Below, piece after piece: positions 1-7,776 of a DNA stretch of 45,733 nt. The stretch comes from a virus. A program made the position numbers and the translations under genes. The DNA lies in the IMG/VR virus record IMGVR_UViG_3300044712_000978, positions 1-45,733 of that record, one strand, 5' to 3'. Position 1 is the first letter of the stretch. Each line of letters starts with the position of its first letter. Under the pieces are notes generated by a model. It was not told where the DNA came from. It saw only the letters and a list, made by a program, of their open reading frames with translations, and did not search any database.

Positions 1-127
1 GGGGTGCCGGGGGACCAGCCCAGCGGGGGGACGTGAAGAGGGCGCACCGTCTAGGCCGTCAACCGCCCGGCTTCCGATAGTGCGCCCTCAATGCCTAGAG
101 CCAACCGAGGTTTTGGGCGACGAGGAC
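1..127. repeat. Left copy of 127-bp exact terminal overlap
   Basis: Bases 1-127 are identical to 45607-45733, so the unique sequence is 45,606 bp. The length equals the largest k-mer of common short-read assemblers, which leaves exactly this overlap on circular contigs. I therefore read it as evidence of a circularly mapping, probably headful-packaged genome and not as a true terminal repeat. The overlap contains the end of the patatin gene and the hairpin that follows it. Confidence 0.97.
38..89 (-). terminator. Large inverted repeat after the last late gene
   Basis: A perfect 10-base inverted repeat (38-47 with 80-89, GAGGGCGCAC and its complement) with a 32-base loop begins five bases after the patatin stop codon. 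On the minus strand it could form a terminator-type stem, but it has no T-run. It sits where late leftward transcription should end, and a better terminator lies further on at 45535-45563. Structure is seen; function is inferred. Confidence 0.5.
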
Positions 128-1003
128 CGCCTGATTTCCTTCCGCCTGTCCCCGCTCCCACAATCCACGGGGCCGGAAGTCAAGCGAGCTGCCCGTCTGT
201 TCGGGGGGGTAGCAGTCGATGATCTCGACGCCCCTTTCCCGGGCATCCTGAGCCTCGCGGTCAGCATCGCTTTCCCCCCGTTCGACCACGCCCTGCAGGT
301 AGTCGAGCAAGAGCTTGATCCCGGTGTCGGTCGAGGGGACCGGGGTTTCGGGGCCAACCCGAACATCCTCGGTCGGCTTGCTCGAATCCTCCGGCCCGCA
401 ATAGACGACGATGACTTGCTCGGCCCCTTGATCCAGGGCGTAGCCGATGGGGGCGTTGTCGACCGCCCCGCCATCGCTATACCCGAGATGCGGGGGGAAG
501 ACCCCCTCAATGGCCGAGGTGCAAAGGGCCATGTCCTTGAGGCGGCCGTAAAGGGTGTCCACGCTTTTGGCCTTGCAAGCCCTCACCCTAAGCTTGATGC
601 CGGTCACCTTCTCGATCTCCTCGGTCGTCAGATCTCCGAAGACCTCCGAAACCAACCCTTGCAATGGCTCGGAAGAAAAAGCCGAGGGGGTGGTGAAAAG
701 GGACCGGACGCATCCCACGGCGTCAGCGATATGGGCGAGGGGACGCTCGAGGATCTCCGTTGCGCTCGGGGTGTAGACGTCCGTGTCCTGGGTGATGCGC
801 CCCCAGGCTTCAGCCAACACGGCCGTCCCCCGGGCTGAATAGAGCCCGGCCGCCAGGGCGCAGGCATTGAGGCCGCCCACGGAAGTTCCAACGATGCCCG
901 CTAGGTTGTTGAGCAACCCGGCTTTGTAGAGCGTGTCCAAGGCCCCGGCCTGCCATCTGCCGCAAGCCCCACCACCTACGAGAACGAGCCACCGCTTTTT
1001 CAT
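95..1003 (-). CDS. Patatin-like phospholipase
   Basis: A 302-residue protein with the full patatin active site. The glycine-rich oxyanion loop GGGACGRWQAG is at residues 10-20, the nucleophile elbow GTSVG has Ser41, and the DGG motif at 177-179 supplies the catalytic Asp. Patatins are serine lipid acyl hydrolases with a Ser-Asp dyad that cleave phospholipids. There is no signal peptide. It starts at an ATG five bases after the transglycosylase stop and is the last gene of the late/lysis operon, so a role in membrane breakdown at lysis is a reasonable inference. An alternative is changing host lipids during infection. Patatins are common in bacteria but unusual in a phage lysis cassette. Confidence 0.9.
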   Translation of the reverse strand: MKKRWLVLVGGGACGRWQAGALDTLYKAGLLNNLAGIVGTSVGGLNACALAAGLYSARGTAVLAEAWGRITQDTDVYTPSATEILERPLAHIADAVGCVRSLFTTPSAFSSEPLQGLVSEVFGDLTTEEIEKVTGIKLRVRACKAKSVDTLYGRLKDMALCTSAIEGVFPPHLGYSDGGAVDNAPIGYALDQGAEQVIVVYCGPEDSSKPTEDVRVGPETPVPSTDTGIKLLLDYLQGVVERGESDADREAQDARERGVEIIDCYPPEQTGSSLDFRPRGLWERGQAEGNQAVLVAQNLGWL

Positions 1004-1007
1004 GGCG

Positions 1008-1562
1008 TCACCATTTCCCCGCCTTGGAAACCTTGAGCTTCGTGATGGGCGGCTTCATCCCGAAGACCCGTCGCCGGGTGGCGAACACCCTGCGGGCGTA
1101 TGCGTAGGCCCGAAAGGAACTGCCGTTGTATTGGCGCACGGCTTGGAATTCATCGCCCTTCTGGTCGCGGAGGCAGTGCCAAAACTCAGCTACCCCGTAG
1201 GCGATTTGAGTTCGTGGATCAGAAACCGGGCCAAGCTGGACCCCGCGATCCGCCCACCACTTGCGCCAGATAGGTTCGTAGACGAGGAGGGTTTGGGTGA
1301 TCCCGAAGCTGCGGCCGTCGTCCCCCGAGATCTGACGAAAGCCGCTTTCCCGGTGCCACATCGAGAGCATCGTGGGGACGTGCCTACCAATCCCCGCCCT
1401 GGCCGCGAGCTTTTCCGTCTCACGGCCAGCGTAGAAGACGAGGCAGTTTTCACCGTCCTGGGATGTGGAGGCGTACCACCGGGCCATGACATCGGCCGGG
1501 GAGATGGATTGTGCCGGAGCTGCGATGGGAAGGAGCAGCAGCGCGGCGAAGATCAAGCTCAC
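1008..1562 (-). CDS. Exported lytic transglycosylase (SLT-like endolysin)
   Basis: The reading frame is open further upstream, but the GTG at 1562 is chosen because it overlaps the stop of the preceding gene as GTGA and is followed at once by a Sec signal peptide (SLIFAALLLLPIAAPAQS). The 184-residue product then has a lysozyme-like SLT fold signature: HRESGF with the presumed catalytic Glu72, SFGITQ, and a late RQYNG motif before the last helix. It should cleave the glycan strands of peptidoglycan. The signal peptide suggests Sec export, so it may reach the periplasm without the holin, unlike the M15 peptidase two genes upstream. Confidence 0.82.
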   Translation of the reverse strand: MSLIFAALLLLPIAAPAQSISPADVMARWYASTSQDGENCLVFYAGRETEKLAARAGIGRHVPTMLSMWHRESGFRQISGDDGRSFGITQTLLVYEPIWRKWWADRGVQLGPVSDPRTQIAYGVAEFWHCLRDQKGDEFQAVRQYNGSSFRAYAYARRVFATRRRVFGMKPPITKLKVSKAGKW

Positions 1563-1888
1563 GGCTGCTTCGGGGTCTCGACGCTGGCCGAAGCGGGTTC
1601 GGGGGCTGACGGCTCGGCGGTCGTGACCTTCATGGGGACGGGGACTGTCTGGCTTTTCTCGGGCCGGAGGGAGATGCCCGCCACTGTCACTGCAGCCAGG
1701 CCGAGAACCATTGCCACAACCCATAGCGTGTTCTCCAGAAGTTCCTTGGGAACGTTCGGGCGGCCAGCCAGCCAGAAAAGAGCCAGGACCGCTCCCAAGG
1801 CCAGCGTGAAGACCACGACGCGCTTGTCGTTCTGATGGTCCAGCATGTCCAGGCCCCGATCAATAAGGCCCTGCTTTTCGTCTGCCAT
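1559..1888 (-). CDS. Holin-like two-TM membrane protein
   Basis: A 109-residue protein with a charged N-terminus, two hydrophobic segments (about residues 24-42 and 54-72) joined by a short charged linker, and a Pro/Ala/Thr-rich tail of about 35 residues. Size, topology and position between two murein hydrolase genes fit a class II type holin, which permeabilises the inner membrane. No family was recognised by sequence. ATG at 1888 has a GGAGG site five bases upstream, and the stop overlaps the transglycosylase GTG. It could instead be an antiholin or accessory membrane protein. Confidence 0.65.
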   Translation of the reverse strand: MADEKQGLIDRGLDMLDHQNDKRVVVFTLALGAVLALFWLAGRPNVPKELLENTLWVVAMVLGLAAVTVAGISLRPEKSQTVPVPMKVTTAEPSAPEPASASVETPKQP

Positions 1889-1903
1889 GACTTCCTCCGT
1901 GAG

Positions 1904-2374
1904 CTATGTGGTGGGCCGTTTTGAGATCCAGACGCGGGTGCCGAGAACCTGATCAAGCCGGAAAATCTGACCGTCGTTTTCTCCGGTTGGCAGGCTGATG
2001 TGAACCCACGCGACTTTCTTGACGCTGTTGTACTCGTAGATGAGCTGGTGGAATTCCTCGGGGTCGAAATTATTGATGCACCACTGGAAAAGTGTCTCGG
2101 TATCCCCGGTCCCGCTGATCTCGCAATCCATCGCGGCACCAAGGGCATGCTGGCTCACGGGAGACCCACCGGCCAGATCGTTCACCTCGGGGCACCTGTA
2201 TCCGCTTGTGATGATGCAGCACCCGAACTGCTTGTGAATGCGCTCGGCAAACCGGTCAGCCATGACCTTGAGGCTCGCCCGGTGCGGGACCGCAGCCTTG
2301 AGATTCTGCTGCTGATGCCCGGCGAAGTTGGTTGTCGAAAAATCCTCAACCGAGAAGTTGTCGCTCAAGCGCAT
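1904..2374 (-). CDS. M15-family peptidoglycan peptidase (endolysin)
   Basis: A 156-residue protein of the M15 zinc carboxypeptidase/endopeptidase group. SGYRCPEVN (57-65) and SQHALGAAMD give zinc ligands His76 and Asp83, and WVH gives His125. These enzymes cut peptide cross-links in peptidoglycan. There is no signal peptide, so release probably depends on the holin encoded next. ATG at 2374 has a strong AAGGAG. Together with the exported transglycosylase, the phage carries two wall hydrolases that cut different bonds. Confidence 0.85.
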   Translation of the reverse strand: MRLSDNFSVEDFSTTNFAGHQQQNLKAAVPHRASLKVMADRFAERIHKQFGCCIITSGYRCPEVNDLAGGSPVSQHALGAAMDCEISGTGDTETLFQWCINNFDPEEFHQLIYEYNSVKKVAWVHISLPTGENDGQIFRLDQVLGTRVWISKRPTT

Positions 2375-2384
2375 GTCAGCTCCT

Positions 2385-2780
2385 TCAGGGATGGCCCTTC
2401 ATATGCTCGTCGAGACGCTGGTGAACTTCCCGGGCGTTCTGATCGGCCTTGTTCTGGACTTCCTTCACCTTCTCTTTGAGGTCGGCCATCTCGAGTTTCA
2501 TTTCGCCCCGGAAGGATCTGACCTCCTTGAGCACGGCGTCGTGGAGATGGTTGCAGTTACTTTTCGTCACCGTGTCGGATTCGAGCTTTTCAATCCGATC
2601 CGACATCTTCTTGAGCATCTCGATGTGCTTCCCGAAGACGAAGCGGGCGAGGAACCAGGCGACCGCCCCGGCTCCGGCAGCGAGGGCAAGCCACCCCTTG
2701 AGCATGGCTTCAATCGCCATCCTGGAAAGCTCCTGATTCTGGCTTACATGATCGGCGACTCGAGCGGGGATGTCGGACAT
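2385..2780 (-). CDS. Membrane-anchored coiled-coil protein (lysis cassette)
   Basis: A 131-residue protein. Residues 1-25 are soluble, about 28-49 form one transmembrane helix rich in Ala, Leu and Gly, and from residue 50 to the end there is a highly charged heptad-type coiled coil (KKMSDRIEKLE onward). This layout resembles an inner-membrane spanin (i-spanin) or a hemolysin XhlA-like holin partner. No outer-membrane lipoprotein partner was found next to it. ATG at 2780 has GAGG five bases upstream. The function is inferred from topology and position only. Confidence 0.55.
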   Translation of the reverse strand: MSDIPARVADHVSQNQELSRMAIEAMLKGWLALAAGAGAVAWFLARFVFGKHIEMLKKMSDRIEKLESDTVTKSNCNHLHDAVLKEVRSFRGEMKLEMADLKEKVKEVQNKADQNAREVHQRLDEHMKGHP

Positions 2781-2806
2781 GGAATCCTCGAAGTTGAGGC
2801 GATGCC

Positions 2807-4129
2807 TCAGTAGATTTCTCTAAACCCAAGCCCGGCGCAGTCAAGGGTGCTGGCGGCGCTAACCCCACGGATGGTCAAGACAATGACATCTTGAACCCCG
2901 TCGAAGTCAGCTCCGGCGTAAAAGAAGGGCTGCATATTCACAATGCCGCCCGAGCGCGTTTGATTGCTGATTCCATCGCTGGCCAGTCTGATGACGCCCG
3001 TTGTGTAGGTGAGCAACGTGAACCCACCCATGATCGACTCGGTTGCCGTCCTGGGGCCATCAACCGAATTGAAGGTCAAGCCGCTGTATCCGACGATGCC
3101 CGCCCCACCCTGGCACAACCAGACCTCAAGGACTGAATTGGAGTTCGAGGATTGAACCGCCCAGAATGCAGTGGGGGCCAGCCCGCCACGCTTCCAGGCG
3201 TCCTTCAGCCTGATGGCAATGACGGGGACGACCACTCCCGTGGAAGAGCTCACCGAAGTGGCCCGTACCTCATCAAATTCACGCCCGGTAGGATTGTAGC
3301 CTCCGTCAGCATCCAGCGACCAGCAGATCGTCGACGCTCGAGGCAAGGACGGAGGGGTGCCCCAATTCGAGACCTCCATCCGAAGCGGGAGCTGAGGGGT
3401 GCGGGTATAGACGCCGATGTTCCGGTTCGTGTTGTTGAATTGGTGGCAAAGGATGAACTTTCCGTCGATGACGAAACCGAAGAAGGTGTCTCCCACTCCG
3501 AGCCATTCCTGCTCAAACCAGAAAATGAAGGACTTCGAGATGTCCAAGGTGATCCCGCTCGGCCCGGTGCCATCCAACCGATCCTTGTTCCAGCTCGCTT
3601 GCACAACCTTGGTGTCAACCGGGGTGCCGCTGGTAGAAGAGCGCTGGACGAACGCCAGGCTGGCGGCCGTCCCGCTCAGCTCGAGGAACAGACCATCATT
3701 CGCGTCGAACATGCCGATGCGTTTCGCGCTTCCTGTGACAGCCCCGTAGAGGTTCCCGGTCGCCATCATGCGAATCCCTTTGCCCGGCTGATAGTGCCAG
3801 TATGATCGCGTCTGGCTGATCGCGTAGCCGCCAGCGACCGATCCCGAGGTGAGGGTCGTGGATGAATAGCTCACGTCATGGGTCGTCGCAGCGTTGGCCC
3901 CGAAGGTGATGCTCTGGAAATAGAAGTTGGTGGTGCCGTAGAGCCGCTTGAAATCGAACACCGTCTGCGGATTGGAGGTCCGAAGCCGCCCGAAGGCATC
4001 CGTCAGGGTCTTGCCAAACCCGGAGACATCCGACCGGCCTCCCGTGTTCGACCACCCACCGTCAGCCACCGCAAGGCCAGCGCAGAGAAGCCAGGGAAGC
4101 AGGAGCCAGAAGAAGATGCGCGTTTTCAT
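2807..4129 (-). CDS. Virion structural protein family with an added signal peptide
   Basis: The start at 4129 is chosen because the ATG overlaps the upstream stop as TGATG and opens a clear Sec signal peptide (MKTRIFFWLLLPWLLCAGLA, cleavage near AVA-DGG). The mature part (about 415 residues) matches from memory a family found in many phages as a putative tail or fibre structural protein. Its landmarks are DAFGRLRTSNPQTVFD, YQPGKGIR, RIGMFDANDG, STSGTPVDTKV, LDGTGPSGITLD and EWLGVGDTFFGFVIDGK. As I recall, family members are normally cytoplasmic virion proteins, so the signal peptide is odd. It belongs to a block of five such genes. Confidence 0.6.
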   Translation of the reverse strand: MKTRIFFWLLLPWLLCAGLAVADGGWSNTGGRSDVSGFGKTLTDAFGRLRTSNPQTVFDFKRLYGTTNFYFQSITFGANAATTHDVSYSSTTLTSGSVAGGYAISQTRSYWHYQPGKGIRMMATGNLYGAVTGSAKRIGMFDANDGLFLELSGTAASLAFVQRSSTSGTPVDTKVVQASWNKDRLDGTGPSGITLDISKSFIFWFEQEWLGVGDTFFGFVIDGKFILCHQFNNTNRNIGVYTRTPQLPLRMEVSNWGTPPSLPRASTICWSLDADGGYNPTGREFDEVRATSVSSSTGVVVPVIAIRLKDAWKRGGLAPTAFWAVQSSNSNSVLEVWLCQGGAGIVGYSGLTFNSVDGPRTATESIMGGFTLLTYTTGVIRLASDGISNQTRSGGIVNMQPFFYAGADFDGVQDVIVLTIRGVSAASTLDCAGLGFREIY

Positions 4130-4434
4130 CAGTTCCCCGGAGTGCGGGTGAAGGTTGCAGTCACCGATGCAGTCACGGTGACTGGCTCGGTCATGGTGGC
4201 GGTGTCGTCCTTGTCCTTGGTCTTCTTCTGCGTGGGGGGCGGTGTCCAAGACCCCTCGGCCTCCTTGGTCTTGGTCTTCTTGTCGTCAGCTTCCTTGGTC
4301 AGGGCCTTGTCGATTTTCTCCTGCTCCTTGACCCCGGGCTTGCCGATGGTCGAGACAAAGCCGGGCTGAGAGATTTCGATGGTCGAGGCCAGGGCCGCCA
4401 TCGTGAGCAGATACGCCATGAGGAAGAGCTTCAC
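4129..4434 (-). CDS. Small exported Lys/Thr-rich protein
   Basis: A 101-residue protein that starts at a GTG overlapping the upstream stop (GTGA). It has a hydrophobic leader (about residues 1-17, ending in ALAS), then a strongly charged, probably disordered middle (KEQEKIDKALTKEADDKKTK) and a C-terminal Thr/Val run (TVTASVTATFTRTPGN). The Thr-rich tail resembles the TPT repeats of the 548- and 308-residue proteins nearby. No family was recognised. Its tight coupling to both neighbours points to a shared task at or beyond the inner membrane. Confidence 0.55.
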   Translation of the reverse strand: MKLFLMAYLLTMAALASTIEISQPGFVSTIGKPGVKEQEKIDKALTKEADDKKTKTKEAEGSWTPPPTQKKTKDKDDTATMTEPVTVTASVTATFTRTPGN

Positions 4435-5243
4435 CAGACCCTCCTGAGCTGTGATGCCGGGACCGCCTGTTGCTGAGGTGCCAGGAAGGCTGGTCCCTTT
4501 TTGAAGTGAAGGGTCGGCACAGGCACTATCTGCTCCCGCGCCGCCACCCCTTCAGATGGCGGGAACGGTTCGTCCGGGTTCGTCGAAATCATGTAGGCGT
4601 CGTAATACTCCAGGAAGAACCGATTGCAGCACGGGTAGCCCATTCCGGTTGTCGGAGGATTCGAGCCAGGCCAATTGATGGCCCACTTGTTTTCAAAGGT
4701 CAGGACCTCGTTGGCGTAGTATTTGAATCCGGTCGTCGACCACTTGATGCGGATGGTTGCCGTTGTGCCGTAGGTGTAGCCGATGGGCCACGAAAGGGTC
4801 TTGGCCCCAGCGGTCGTCGTGGTGAAGTCGCAGGCCATGATCTGCCCGCCACCGCCGCCCCAGTAAAAGTTGATGTAGGGGCCAGCGCCGGAGTAGAGGA
4901 CGTATCCATACGGGGAGGGCTGGTTTCCCTGCTTGGTGTAGAAGACCAGGCAGCCTTGGGTCGGGACCGGATTGAACATCGAGGAGGGGAAAGTGATGTT
5001 CGTTCCGCCTCCGCTCGTCACGCCGTAGGCCCACCACTTGTCGCCCTCGGGGGGCGTGGGTGTTGACGGATTCCCGGGTGCCCCGCCCGACACCACAACC
5101 GGGGTGTTGCCGTTCCCAGTCCAGTCATACATCTGGACCTGGCCCGAGTTGCCCTTCAGATACATCAGGACGTTAGGGCTGTAGGCTTGGGCAAAGATCG
5201 GGATCAGCAAGATGAAGGCGACAAGCTTCACGATCAGCCTCAC
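4431..5243 (-). CDS. Exported beta-rich protein, possibly LamG/lectin-like
   Basis: A 270-residue protein with a GTG start overlapping the upstream stop (GTGA). The N-terminal signal peptide runs through about residue 20 (LLIPIFAQA then YSP). The mature region is rich in Gly, Trp, Tyr and Thr with alternating hydrophobic strands (for example GYVLYSGAGPYINFYWGGG and RIKWSTTGFKYYANE). This is compatible with a concanavalin/LamG-type beta sandwich, which often binds sugars. That fold call is a guess from composition and strand pattern. A role in surface attachment or modification is inferred from its exported neighbours. Confidence 0.5.
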   Translation of the reverse strand: MRLIVKLVAFILLIPIFAQAYSPNVLMYLKGNSGQVQMYDWTGNGNTPVVVSGGAPGNPSTPTPPEGDKWWAYGVTSGGGTNITFPSSMFNPVPTQGCLVFYTKQGNQPSPYGYVLYSGAGPYINFYWGGGGGQIMACDFTTTTAGAKTLSWPIGYTYGTTATIRIKWSTTGFKYYANEVLTFENKWAINWPGSNPPTTGMGYPCCNRFFLEYYDAYMISTNPDEPFPPSEGVAAREQIVPVPTLHFKKGPAFLAPQQQAVPASQLRRVW

Positions 5244-6886
5244 GGGGCGAAGGAAGTTCCGGTCCAGTTCGCGTCCCTCTCATAGATGGTCCTGATGCGG
5301 GAAGCGTTCGGCCCGAACGGAGCCCAGAACCACCCGAAGGGCCAGGTCACTCCGTCGATGACGCGGGTGGAACCGGGGGCAATTTCCTCGAAGTTGAAGT
5401 TGCAGTCGGTTGGCACGGTCGATGTCGTTGAGCGCCTGAAATAGACCGTCTGAGAATTCGAGGCCGCGTTGATGATGGTCAACTTCGTCTTGGCGCTCGG
5501 AGTCATGAAGAAAGGGGTGCCCGATCCTGGAGCCGAGACTGTGACATCGAACGATGCGTATTCCCCGGTGGTGGTCCAGATGGGGGCCGCGATCTTCGCG
5601 CCAGCGGTGAACGTCGAATAGTAGGCGCTTTCATACGCCTGGGCGGCCGTGTTGTAGGCGGGCGGGGACGCAGCGCTTGGGGTCCCCGTGGTGATGACAT
5701 AATTCCCGGCCATGCCAGACGCGACCTGGCTGACATCGGCGGGCCGCGTGAGACCGACCTGCCAGGCGTTGGTTCCGCTGATGTAACCAGCCCCGCCCAC
5801 CACGGTTGAGGCCACCGTTCCGTTCGGATTCGAGCCGCCCGTGGTGAACGCTTGGTAAGTCATGGCGCTGATGGTCGTCGAAAGGCTATCCAGGGTCCGG
5901 GCGGTCCGGGTGTCGGCCACAGCCACGGGCGCGGTGACTGCCCACGCCGTGATGCTGGTCCCGAGGTATCCAGCAGACCATGCCGTGACGGTCGTGCCGA
6001 CAGCCAGGGTGGCGCTCAAGAGGTTCGCCAACGCCTGGGCCGTGGTGGTGTCGGACACGAACACGCGCCCGCCATCGCTGAAGACCTGCGTGAGCGTTCC
6101 GTTCGCAGTCCCGGTGAGACGGACGGCCATCTGCGAGATGGTGGAGATGAACCCGGTGGGTAGCCCAAAGCCCGTGTCCCCCGGCAGCACGGTCGAGGCG
6201 TTGTAGACCCCAAGCTGCTCGGTCGTCTGGTGGTTCCATAGGGTCACAAGGCCAGCGCCGGATGCGGAGCCGAACCCTGACGGGGTGAATCCGATGCGCC
6301 CGAAGGGCTCAAAAGCCGGAGCCCCGTTCAGGGTCAGGCCATAGGAACCTGCAGCTCCCTGGGAGGCGAACCCGGTCAAAGGATCATCATTGGTGGCGTA
6401 ATCCCAAGCCTTGACGGTCGAAGTCAAAACCCCGGAAGTGCTCGCCGAATTGGTGACGATTTCAGAAAGGTATCCGTTGCGGGTAGCGGACAAAGAGCTC
6501 GTGTCGCTCGTTATCGAAACGGCCCTGGTGGCGGAACCGGTCTCCCGGACATCAATGGGCGTTGTGGCGATGATCGGCAAAGGCCCCGCCGTCCACGAGG
6601 TCACGCTGACGGCCCCGGCAGTCCCACCCCCTGCGGCCGAGAAGGCGATGGTGTTTCCCTCAGAATCCGACATGACCACCTGGACCATCTTCAGGTTCGT
6701 CTTGCCGTTGTAGAGGCTCGGGCCATCTGAAAACTGCCGGACGCTGATGTGCGGGGTCGGGGTGGGAGTCCCGGCATAGGGCGTCAGCGTCTTCGTCGGC
6801 GTCAAGGTGCGGGTCGGTGTGTTGGTTGCCGCACCAAGGGGCAGAGCGAAAACCAAGACCGCCAGGAACATCAGAGTCCGGTTCAT
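5240..6886 (-). CDS. Large exported protein with short TPT stalk
   Basis: A 548-residue protein with an N-terminal signal peptide (MNRTLMFLAVLVFALPLGAA). It is followed by a short Thr-Pro stalk (about 22-46, TPTRTLTPTKTLTP) and a long Ser/Thr/Ala/Gly-rich beta region with low-complexity strand repeats, as in fibre or surface proteins. No catalytic motif was seen. ATG at 6886 has GGAGG five bases upstream. The stalk links it to the gene just upstream, which has a much longer stalk. It may be a secreted or surface-displayed adhesin-like protein; no function can be assigned. Confidence 0.55.
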   Translation of the reverse strand: MNRTLMFLAVLVFALPLGAATNTPTRTLTPTKTLTPYAGTPTPTPHISVRQFSDGPSLYNGKTNLKMVQVVMSDSEGNTIAFSAAGGGTAGAVSVTSWTAGPLPIIATTPIDVRETGSATRAVSITSDTSSLSATRNGYLSEIVTNSASTSGVLTSTVKAWDYATNDDPLTGFASQGAAGSYGLTLNGAPAFEPFGRIGFTPSGFGSASGAGLVTLWNHQTTEQLGVYNASTVLPGDTGFGLPTGFISTISQMAVRLTGTANGTLTQVFSDGGRVFVSDTTTAQALANLLSATLAVGTTVTAWSAGYLGTSITAWAVTAPVAVADTRTARTLDSLSTTISAMTYQAFTTGGSNPNGTVASTVVGGAGYISGTNAWQVGLTRPADVSQVASGMAGNYVITTGTPSAASPPAYNTAAQAYESAYYSTFTAGAKIAAPIWTTTGEYASFDVTVSAPGSGTPFFMTPSAKTKLTIINAASNSQTVYFRRSTTSTVPTDCNFNFEEIAPGSTRVIDGVTWPFGWFWAPFGPNASRIRTIYERDANWTGTSFAP

Positions 6887-6896
6887 TTAATCCTCC

Positions 6897-7751
6897 CTAC
6901 CAAGGCGTGAGGGTTGACCTTGGCGTGATGGTGAAAGAAGGCGTCGGGGTGCGCGTCTTGGTCGGCATCAACGTCTTCGTCGCTGATCTGGTCGGTGACG
7001 GCGTGATCGTCCGAGTGATCGTCTTGGTCGGCGTGATGGTCCTCGTCGCCGTCTGGGAATTCGTCGACCTCGGCGTGATGGTCAAAGTGATGGTCCGCGT
7101 CGAGGTCTTCGTGATCGTGGAAGTGGCTGTCGGCGTGAACGTCCGCGTAGGCCGGGGGGTCTTCGTGTAGGAAACCGTTGGCCTGGTGGTCTTCGTCGAA
7201 GTCGAAGTCGGGGTGATCGTGAAGGTCGGCGTCACGGTCTTCGTCCTCGTGCTCGTCGATGTAAAGGTCGGGGTGATCGTGGAGGTGCTTGAGAACGTTG
7301 GAGTTGTCGTTTGAGTGCTTGTTTCAGTCGAAGTCGGGGAGATCGTTGAGGTGTTCGTGAAAGTTGGGGTGATGGTGTGGGTGTAGGTTGGAGTCGGCTC
7401 GGGGTATTGGTAATCCGCCGACAGAGTTTCCGTGTTGAAATCAGCAACCCCGGCCGCCCAGTGGAAAGAGGGCAAGGTGATCTCCGTGGACCCCACCGTG
7501 AAGTTGATGCTCCCACCAGGACCCTCGGACACGCCAGCCGCCGCCGTGGTCCCGTAGGCGGAGGTTTCTCCGTAGTAGATGTTGATGCTGTTGACGAAGC
7601 CGATGCCTCCCTCAACGGTCGCATTGCCGACCCACGAGTACATGTTGCCGCCCTCGGCTGTGATGGAAACCGAGTTGATGATCGGGGGAGTGGCGGCATG
7701 GGCAGGGGAGATCAGAAACGCCAGACTGAGGATGAGCATGATCGTTTTCAT
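6897..7751 (-). CDS. Exported protein with long Thr-Pro repeat stalk
   Basis: The start at 7751 (ATG, GGAG five bases upstream) is chosen over a longer open frame because it opens a textbook signal peptide (MKTIMLILSLAFLISPAHA then ATPP). The mature protein has a ~100-residue folded domain rich in aromatic and Gly residues, then from about residue 118 to the end a ~165-residue tract dominated by Thr, Pro and Ser in a TxTxTPTxT pattern. Such tracts form extended, often O-glycosylated stalks in bacterial surface proteins. No membrane anchor follows the stalk, so it may be secreted or bound by partners. It is the first gene of the five-gene exported block. Confidence 0.6.
   Translation of the reverse strand: MKTIMLILSLAFLISPAHAATPPIINSVSITAEGGNMYSWVGNATVEGGIGFVNSINIYYGETSAYGTTAAAGVSEGPGGSINFTVGSTEITLPSFHWAAGVADFNTETLSADYQYPEPTPTYTHTITPTFTNTSTISPTSTETSTQTTTPTFSSTSTITPTFTSTSTRTKTVTPTFTITPTSTSTKTTRPTVSYTKTPRPTRTFTPTATSTITKTSTRTITLTITPRSTNSQTATRTITPTKTITRTITPSPTRSATKTLMPTKTRTPTPSFTITPRSTLTPW
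6900..7390. repeat. Degenerate short tandem repeats encoding the Thr-Pro stalk
   Basis: The plus strand shows many imperfect copies of GTCGGCGTGATGGTC-like and GTCTTCGTC-like units, with period about 9-30 bases, matching the Thr-Pro coding tract. Copies vary mostly at synonymous or Thr/Ser/Pro-preserving positions. This suggests selection for composition, with expansion and contraction of the repeat. Confidence 0.7.
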
Positions 7752-7776
7752 ATCGTCTCCAGAATTTGAGAAGGAA

